Assembly: GCA_026225435.1 (NCBI GenBank)
Contig: JAMFST010000030.1
Coordinates: 1-8,680 of the forward strand
Direction of reading: 5' to 3'
From: Labilithrix luteola
Lineage (GTDB): Bacteria > Myxococcota_A > Polyangia > Polyangiales > Polyangiaceae
Length of the DNA stretch: 8,680 nt
This document shows positions 4,981 through 8,680 of this stretch, in pieces. Below the pieces are notes generated by a model. It was not told the origin of the DNA, did no database searches, and saw only the letters and a list, made by a program, of their open reading frames with translations. The number at the start of each line of letters is the position of its first letter. Within the stretch, counting starts at the first letter, position 1. The translations under genes and the position numbers were made by a program.

Positions 4981-6780
4981 ATGTTGGTCCCGCCCACGCT
5001 CGTCGCCGCCGTCCGCGCGCTCGCTCACGACACCGTTCTCGGGTTCACCTTCGTTCGCCCCGACGGGAGCGAGCGCCACATCCCGTTTGCCGACATCTGC
5101 GCCGAGGCCGAGCGCCGCGCGGGGCACTTCGTCGCGCGGGGGCTCGAGAAGGGGCAACGGGTCGCGCTCGTCATCCCCGACGGGGACGAGTTCGTCCTGT
5201 CGTTCCTCGGCGCCACCTTCGCGGGCCTCGTCCCGGTGCCGATCTACCCGCAGCTCTCCTTCAAGAACGTCGCCGGCTACCACGAGACGGTCCGGCACAT
5301 CGTCAAGGCCAGCGGCGCCCGCTTCCTCCTCACCACCGAGACGACCCGCCCGTACGTCGATCCGGTGCTGCAGCCGTCGCCGAGCGGTGAGCCTTCGACG
5401 CTCGATCACATCGAGATCGTCGGGGCCTTCGCCGGCCCCGCTCCCGAAGACGCGGTCGTTCGCGCGCGCGCCGTCGACGTCCATCCGGACGATCTTGCAT
5501 TTCTCCAATTCACCAGCGGCTCCACCTCGCGCCCCAAGGGCGTCGCCGTCACCCACGGGAACCTCGCGGCCAACAGCGAAGCGTTCATGATCCACGGGCT
5601 GGGCAAGGACTCCAGCGTCGACAAGGGGGTCAGCTGGCTCCCGCTCTTCCACGACATGGGGCTCATCGGGTTCGTCATCGGCCCGCTCTTCACCGACATC
5701 CCCGTCGTCTTCTTGCCCACGGCCAGCTTCGTTCGCGCGCCACGCCTGTGGCTCGAAGCGATCCACAAGCACCGCGGCACCATCACCTACGCCCCCAACT
5801 TCGCCTACGCGCTCGTCTCCAAGCGCATCAAGGAGAAGGAGGTCGAGCAGTACGACCTGTCCTGCCTCCGCCGCGCCGGCTGCGGCGCCGAGCCGATCCA
5901 GGCCAAGACGCTGCGCGAGTTCGCCAGCAAGCTCGCACCGGCGAAGTTCGACCCGCGCGCCTTCCTCCCTTCGTACGGCATGGCCGAGGCGACGCTCGCC
6001 GTCAGCTTCGTCCCCCGCATGACCGGCGTGCGCACCGACATCATCGACGCGCGCGCGCTCGAGAAGAAGAGCGCCGAGGTCGCCTCACCGGACGCGATCG
6101 AGAAGGCCGCCGCCGGCGACGCCTCGCTGGTGCGCGAGCTGGTCAACTGCGGCCGCGCCTTCCCCGAGCACGAGATCGCCATCGTCGACGAGGACGGCAA
6201 GCGCCTCGCCGATCGTCAGGTCGGCGAGATCATCACCCGCGGCCCGTCCATCTGTCAGGGCTACTACCAGGAGCCCGAGCTCACCGCCGGCGTCTTCAAG
6301 GACGGGTGGCTGCACACGGGCGACCTCGGCTACCTCGTCGACGGCGAGGTTTTCATCTGCGGCCGCGCCAAGGACATCATCATCGTCCGCGGGCGCAACT
6401 TCTACCCGAGCGACATCGAGTGGACGGTCAGCGAGCTGCCCGGCATCCGTCGCGGCAACGTCGTCGCCTTCTCCGTGGCCATCGACGCCGGCGGCAACCC
6501 CACGCTCGACGGGGCAGGGGACGACCAGCTCGTCGTCTGCGCCGAGGGCTTCCAGTCCGACGCGGCCGCGCTCAGCGAGACCATCAAGAGCACCGTCGCC
6601 GCCGAGCATGGCCTGTCGGTGCACGAGGTCGTCATCGTCCCCCAGGGCAGCTTGCCGCGCACCTCGAGCGGAAAACCACAGCGTCGCAAGACGAAGGCGA
6701 TGTACCAGGCCAACGAGCTGCCCCGCGCACAACCCGTGCAGAGGGGCGAGGCAGCGGACGTTTCCGCTCCAGTCTCGTGA
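4981..6780 (+). CDS. Fatty acyl-AMP ligase (FAAL-type acyl-ACP synthetase)
   Basis: A 599-residue ANL-superfamily adenylating enzyme, predicted to activate a free fatty acid with ATP and pass the acyl group to the phosphopantetheine of an ACP. Visible motifs are the ATP P-loop LQFTSGSTSRPKG (175-187), the FAAL-style SWLPLFHDMGLIG (218-230), the adenine-binding SYGMAEATL (331-339), HTGDLGY (445-451), and the hinge region GRAKDIIIVRGRNFYPSDIE (461-480), whose GRN-x-YP-x-DIE form is typical of FAALs rather than acyl-CoA ligases. The catalytic Lys565 is in PRTSSGKPQRR. The segment LVNCGRAFP (387-395) also matches FAAL layout. The ATG at 4981 follows GGAG (4970-4973) by 7 nt. It leads the plus operon, with ACP2 218 nt downstream. 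Its likely partner is ACP2 or ACP3 (inference). CoA ligase activity cannot be excluded by eye, but is less likely. Confidence 0.92.
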   Translation: MLVPPTLVAAVRALAHDTVLGFTFVRPDGSERHIPFADICAEAERRAGHFVARGLEKGQRVALVIPDGDEFVLSFLGATFAGLVPVPIYPQLSFKNVAGYHETVRHIVKASGARFLLTTETTRPYVDPVLQPSPSGEPSTLDHIEIVGAFAGPAPEDAVVRARAVDVHPDDLAFLQFTSGSTSRPKGVAVTHGNLAANSEAFMIHGLGKDSSVDKGVSWLPLFHDMGLIGFVIGPLFTDIPVVFLPTASFVRAPRLWLEAIHKHRGTITYAPNFAYALVSKRIKEKEVEQYDLSCLRRAGCGAEPIQAKTLREFASKLAPAKFDPRAFLPSYGMAEATLAVSFVPRMTGVRTDIIDARALEKKSAEVASPDAIEKAAAGDASLVRELVNCGRAFPEHEIAIVDEDGKRLADRQVGEIITRGPSICQGYYQEPELTAGVFKDGWLHTGDLGYLVDGEVFICGRAKDIIIVRGRNFYPSDIEWTVSELPGIRRGNVVAFSVAIDAGGNPTLDGAGDDQLVVCAEGFQSDAAALSETIKSTVAAEHGLSVHEVVIVPQGSLPRTSSGKPQRRKTKAMYQANELPRAQPVQRGEAADVSAPVS

Positions 6781-6819
6781 AGTGTTAGTCGAGGTTTTCG
6801 CGTAAGCACCTGTCACTGG

Positions 6820-6872
6820 TGCGCACAGAAAAGCGCGTCGAGCCGTTCGCAGTGCGCAGGAAACGACGCGTC
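6820..6872 (+). repeat. Two imperfect direct repeats (TGCGCA...CGCGTC)
   Basis: Copies at 6820-6839 and 6853-6872 share TGCGCA at the start and CGCGTC at the end with an A-rich middle, 14 of 20 positions identical without gaps. They are offset by 33 bases, close to three helical turns, so they would face the same side of the DNA. A related box, GCGCAGAAAAATGCCGCG, lies at 4770-4787 in the divergent promoter. Possible binding sites for a shared regulator. Confidence 0.35.
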
Positions 6873-6921
6873 ACGGTCGTGCATCAGAGGTTCAACCGTT
6901 TAGTTAATCAGCCGATTCGAC

Positions 6922-6951
6922 TTGGGATTCAGCCTCCGACGCAAGTAGAGT
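6922..6951 (+). promoter_or_regulatory. Candidate promoter for ACP2-desaturase
   Basis: TTGGGA (6922-6927), an 18-nt spacer and TAGAGT (6946-6951), each matching the sigma-70 consensus at about 4 of 6 positions. The predicted start lies about 40 nt before the ACP2 ATG. The match is moderate and untested. Confidence 0.35.
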
Positions 6952-6998
6952 GCTGACCTGAAGCGTACAGCGACGACCGAGGTCGGGAGAGAAGGTAC

Positions 6999-7247
6999 AT
7001 GGCGCGTAGTCGTTCAGAGCTCTTGGAGATGTTCGAGAAGACCGCGACGGAGATCGTCGAGAAGGACTTCAAGACCATCGAAGAGAACACCGTCATCAGC
7101 GACCTTGGGATCGACTCGCTCGGAATGCTCGAGATCGTTGGATCCATGGAGCGTCAGCTGAAGATTCAGATTCCCGACGAGGCCCTCGCCGGGATCCAGA
7201 CCGTTCGCGATCTCCTCGAGGTCGTCGACAAGCGACAGAGCGCCTGA
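6999..7247 (+). CDS. Acyl carrier protein (ACP2)
   Basis: An 82-residue ACP with the phosphopantetheine attachment Ser40 in DLGIDSLGMLEI, followed by the helix III segment LKIQIPDEAL. The ATG is preceded by a purine-rich GGGAGAGAAGG (6985-6995), a good Shine-Dalgarno region. The desaturase start codon lies one base after the stop, which implies coupled translation and a dedicated partnership: soluble acyl-ACP desaturases act on ACP-bound chains. With FAAL upstream, ACP2 is the best candidate to receive the activated fatty acid. ACP1 and ACP3 are clearly different proteins, not recent duplicates. Confidence 0.94.
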   Translation: MARSRSELLEMFEKTATEIVEKDFKTIEENTVISDLGIDSLGMLEIVGSMERQLKIQIPDEALAGIQTVRDLLEVVDKRQSA

Positions 7248-7248
7248 C

Positions 7249-8076
7249 ATGTCCCGTCCCCTCAAAGACACCGCCATGCAGGAGCGTCTGTACGGAATGT
7301 ACAAGACATTCTTCGACAAGGCGGAGCAGGAGCGCCGCTGGAATCCGCTGCGCGACGTCCCGTACGAGAAGATCAGCGCGGAGACGCCCGAGTCGGTGAT
7401 CCTCTGCGCGGAGACGTTCTGCCTCGTCGAGAGCTACCTGCCGGACTACGTCTCGCAGGGGATCAACGTGGTTCGCCCGTACTTCGGGCAGGCGTGGTTC
7501 GCCGCCAACTGGGCGTACGAGGAGTCGAAGCACTCCGTCGCGCTCATGGAGTACCTGCTGCAGTCGAAGCGGCGCTCTCCGGAGTACCTCTTCGACCTGC
7601 AGAGCCAGCTCATGCAGATGAAGTGGGAGATGCCGTTCGCGACCTCCCGCCAGATGACCATCTACGGCTGCTTCCAGGAGATGGCGACCTTCGTCATCTA
7701 CGTGAAGCAGGAGAAGCGCTGCAAGGAGGTGGGTGACGAGTGTCTTGCCACCATCTTCCGCCTCAACGCTCGTGACGAGATCGCGCACTGCCGCTTCTAC
7801 CAGGACGTGGTGAAGGTGCTGCTCGAGGAAGACCGTCCGGGCACGCTGGCGGATCTGGCGTTCGTCGCGAAGAATTTCACGATGCCGGGCGTCGACATCG
7901 TCCCGGACTACGCCGCTCGCGTGGAGGTCATGCGCGAAGAGGGCAAGATCGACCGCGCGGTGTTTTTCCAGAAGATCTTCTTCCCCTGCCTCAGCTATCT
8001 CGAGGTAACGCGGCAGGAGCTGATGGAAGCCAACGCGGCCGAGCGCCGCGCGGTGAGCAACGTCGCTGCCGAGTGA
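7249..8076 (+). CDS. Soluble diiron acyl-ACP desaturase family protein
   Basis: A 275-residue ferritin-like diiron protein of the acyl-ACP desaturase family, the group of plant stearoyl-ACP desaturase, which inserts a cis double bond into an ACP-bound acyl chain using O2 and reduced ferredoxin. All six iron ligands can be placed: Glu61 (LVESYLPDY), Glu92 and His95 (EESKH), Glu144 (CFQEMATF), and Glu177 and His180 (DEIAH). Similarity to the plant enzyme continues through FQEMATF, the VGDECLATIF stretch and the region ending KNFTMPG (208-214). It is shorter than the plant enzymes, which carry longer N-terminal parts. There are no membrane segments, so it should be cytosolic. ATG at 7249 is taken because it lies one base after the ACP2 stop; Met10 is an alternative. 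TGA is followed at once by TAG. The position of the new double bond, or whether it oxygenates instead, cannot be read from the sequence. Confidence 0.88.
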   Translation: MSRPLKDTAMQERLYGMYKTFFDKAEQERRWNPLRDVPYEKISAETPESVILCAETFCLVESYLPDYVSQGINVVRPYFGQAWFAANWAYEESKHSVALMEYLLQSKRRSPEYLFDLQSQLMQMKWEMPFATSRQMTIYGCFQEMATFVIYVKQEKRCKEVGDECLATIFRLNARDEIAHCRFYQDVVKVLLEEDRPGTLADLAFVAKNFTMPGVDIVPDYAARVEVMREEGKIDRAVFFQKIFFPCLSYLEVTRQELMEANAAERRAVSNVAAE

Positions 8077-8122
8077 TAGCGCGCGGCGTGCCGGGACAGT
8101 GGCGCTGAGGCGCGCTCCGGTG

Positions 8123-8128
8123 TATCTA
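8123..8128 (+). promoter_or_regulatory. Possible -10 hexamer for leaderless ACP3 transcript
   Basis: TATCTA lies 7 nt before the ACP3 ATG, and no Shine-Dalgarno is seen. It mirrors the TATCTT upstream of ACP1. Speculative; no -35 was recognised. Confidence 0.25.
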
Positions 8129-8135
8129 GCCGCCG

Positions 8136-8375
8136 ATGGCTGACCTGAAGACCGAGCTGCGCACGCTGATCACCGAGATCGCCGAGATCGACGATCTGCC
8201 GGACGATGCCTCGTTCAAGGACCTCGGGATCGACTCGATGATGGGCGTGGAGATCGTCGCCGCCATCGAGCGTCAGTACAAGGTGAAGATCACCGACACG
8301 GAGCTCGAGCAGGTCTCGACGCTCAACAAGTCGGTGGCGCTGGTCGAGAGCAAGCTCGCGACCAGCGCGGCGTAG
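8136..8375 (+). CDS. Acyl carrier protein (ACP3)
   Basis: A 79-residue ACP with attachment Ser34 in DLGIDSMMGVEI (a DSM rather than DSL signature, common in PKS-type and specialised carriers) and helix III region YKVKITDTEL. The ATG at 8136 opens directly onto helix I; there is no Shine-Dalgarno. It lies 59 nt downstream of the desaturase and is the last gene of the plus operon, ending 5 nt before the stop of a convergent gene. It may carry malonyl units for the ketosynthase pair or the desaturated chain, but this is not decided by sequence. Confidence 0.93.
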   Translation: MADLKTELRTLITEIAEIDDLPDDASFKDLGIDSMMGVEIVAAIERQYKVKITDTELEQVSTLNKSVALVESKLATSAA

Positions 8376-8380
8376 TCCGC

Positions 8381-8680
8381 TCAGCGGGCGCGCTTCTTCT
8401 TCCGCAGCGCGCCCACCGCGCCGAGCGCGACGAGCAGCGAACCTCCACCGGGGGCGGAGTCGCCGTGCGTGCTGGCGACCGCGCAGCCGCCGGAGTCGCC
8501 GGTCTCCGCGGTCGTCGCGCCGGCGTCATGGACACTGGCGTCCGCCTCGCTGCTGCCGGTAACCGCGGCGTCTGCGGCGTCGACGCTCGGCGAGCGGCCG
8601 TCGACGACGACGAGCCACCACCTCCCGGCGAGGAGCAGGCCGCCGCGCCGGCCAGCGCGGCCAGACCGGCGCCGGCGACG
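8381..8680 (-). CDS. Secreted/surface protein with MYXO-CTERM-like tail, 5' end missing, possible frameshift
   Basis: The minus frame ending in TGA at 8383-8381 reads an Asp/Ala/Ser/Thr/Gly-rich linker (SVDAADAAVTGSSEADASV) and then GDSGGCAVAS, the hydrophobic SLLVALGAVGAL and the tail RKKKRAR. This Gly-Cys, hydrophobic helix and Arg/Lys order matches the MYXO-CTERM type of C-terminal sorting signal. Upstream of about 8610 this frame turns into an unlikely Arg/Gly-rich string. A neighbouring frame instead gives VAGAGLAALAGAAACSSPGG, which looks like the end of a lipoprotein signal peptide with its Cys, followed by Gly/Ser. Both parts together would make a sensible short lipoprotein, so a frameshift or base-call error may lie near 8600-8630. 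The true N-terminus lies outside the window. It is convergent with ACP3 and probably unrelated to the lipid genes. Confidence 0.55.
   Translation of the reverse strand, partial: RRRRRSGRAGRRGGLLLAGRWWLVVVDGRSPSVDAADAAVTGSSEADASVHDAGATTAETGDSGGCAVASTHGDSAPGGGSLLVALGAVGALRKKKRAR

Larger units (their letters stand above)
6781..6998 (+). promoter_or_regulatory. Leader region of ACP2 with promoter and repeated boxes
   Basis: A 218-nt gene-free spacer between FAAL and ACP2. It is more AT-rich around 6891-6912 than its surroundings, carries two similar GCGCA...CGCG boxes (6820-6872) and a candidate promoter at 6922-6951. A weak 5-bp dyad (6806-6822) without a T-run follows FAAL, so readthrough from FAAL is possible. 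The spacing suggests ACP2 and the desaturase can be transcribed independently of FAAL. Confidence 0.5.

Noticed and set aside
6806..6822. Intrinsic terminator after FAAL (GCACC-N7-GGTGC)
   Set aside because: Only 5 bp with a 7-nt loop and no T-run; too weak to call.
8377..8387. Terminator between ACP3 and the convergent gene (CCGC-TCA-GCGG)
   Set aside because: A 4-bp dyad with no T-run, expected by chance at this GC content.
1..8680. CRISPR array, tRNA, rRNA, transposase or attachment sites
   Set aside because: No spaced identical repeats, cloverleaf, rRNA core or transposase/integrase motif was found on reading both strands.

Overview
This is a high-GC window (third codon positions almost all G or C) whose style points to a myxobacterium-like member of Myxococcota. 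The clearest lineage marker is the last gene. Its C-terminus has a Gly-Cys, a short hydrophobic stretch and an RKKKRAR tail, which looks like a MYXO-CTERM sorting signal. The genus cannot be named from the sequence.

Layout. (1) 1-492, plus strand: 3' part of a divergent thiamine phosphate synthase/TenI-like barrel protein. (2) 507-746, plus: acyl carrier protein ACP1. (3) 747-899: a very long imperfect hairpin (761-905) between convergent genes. (4) 4677 down to 900, minus: a tightly overlapping three-gene operon of an active ketosynthase (KS-alpha), a ketosynthase-fold protein lacking all three catalytic residues (KS-beta, chain-length-factor-like), and a PLP-dependent alpha-oxoamine synthase (AONS). 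(5) 4678-4980: a divergent promoter region with several dyads. (6) 4981-8375, plus: a fatty acyl-AMP ligase (FAAL type), ACP2, a soluble diiron acyl-ACP desaturase and ACP3. (7) 8381-8680, minus: 3' end of a secreted or surface protein, possibly frameshifted.

How the genes may work together (inference). The FAAL activates a free fatty acid as acyl-AMP and loads it on an ACP. The desaturase, whose start lies 1 nt after the ACP2 stop, introduces a double bond in the ACP-bound chain. The KS-alpha/KS-beta pair may extend the chain with malonyl units. The AONS then condenses the acyl thioester with an amino acid, losing CO2 and giving an alpha-amino ketone lipid. This resembles bacterial sphingoid-base synthesis (FAAL-like ligase, ACP, serine palmitoyltransferase) combined with a type-II PKS-like KS/CLF pair and a ligase-ACP-desaturase loading cassette. 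I do not recognise the exact combination. No ketoreductase, dehydratase, thioesterase, acyltransferase, phosphopantetheinyl transferase or transporter is seen here, so the pathway is either completed elsewhere or borrows primary-metabolism enzymes.

No tRNA, rRNA, CRISPR array, insertion sequence or integrase was seen.
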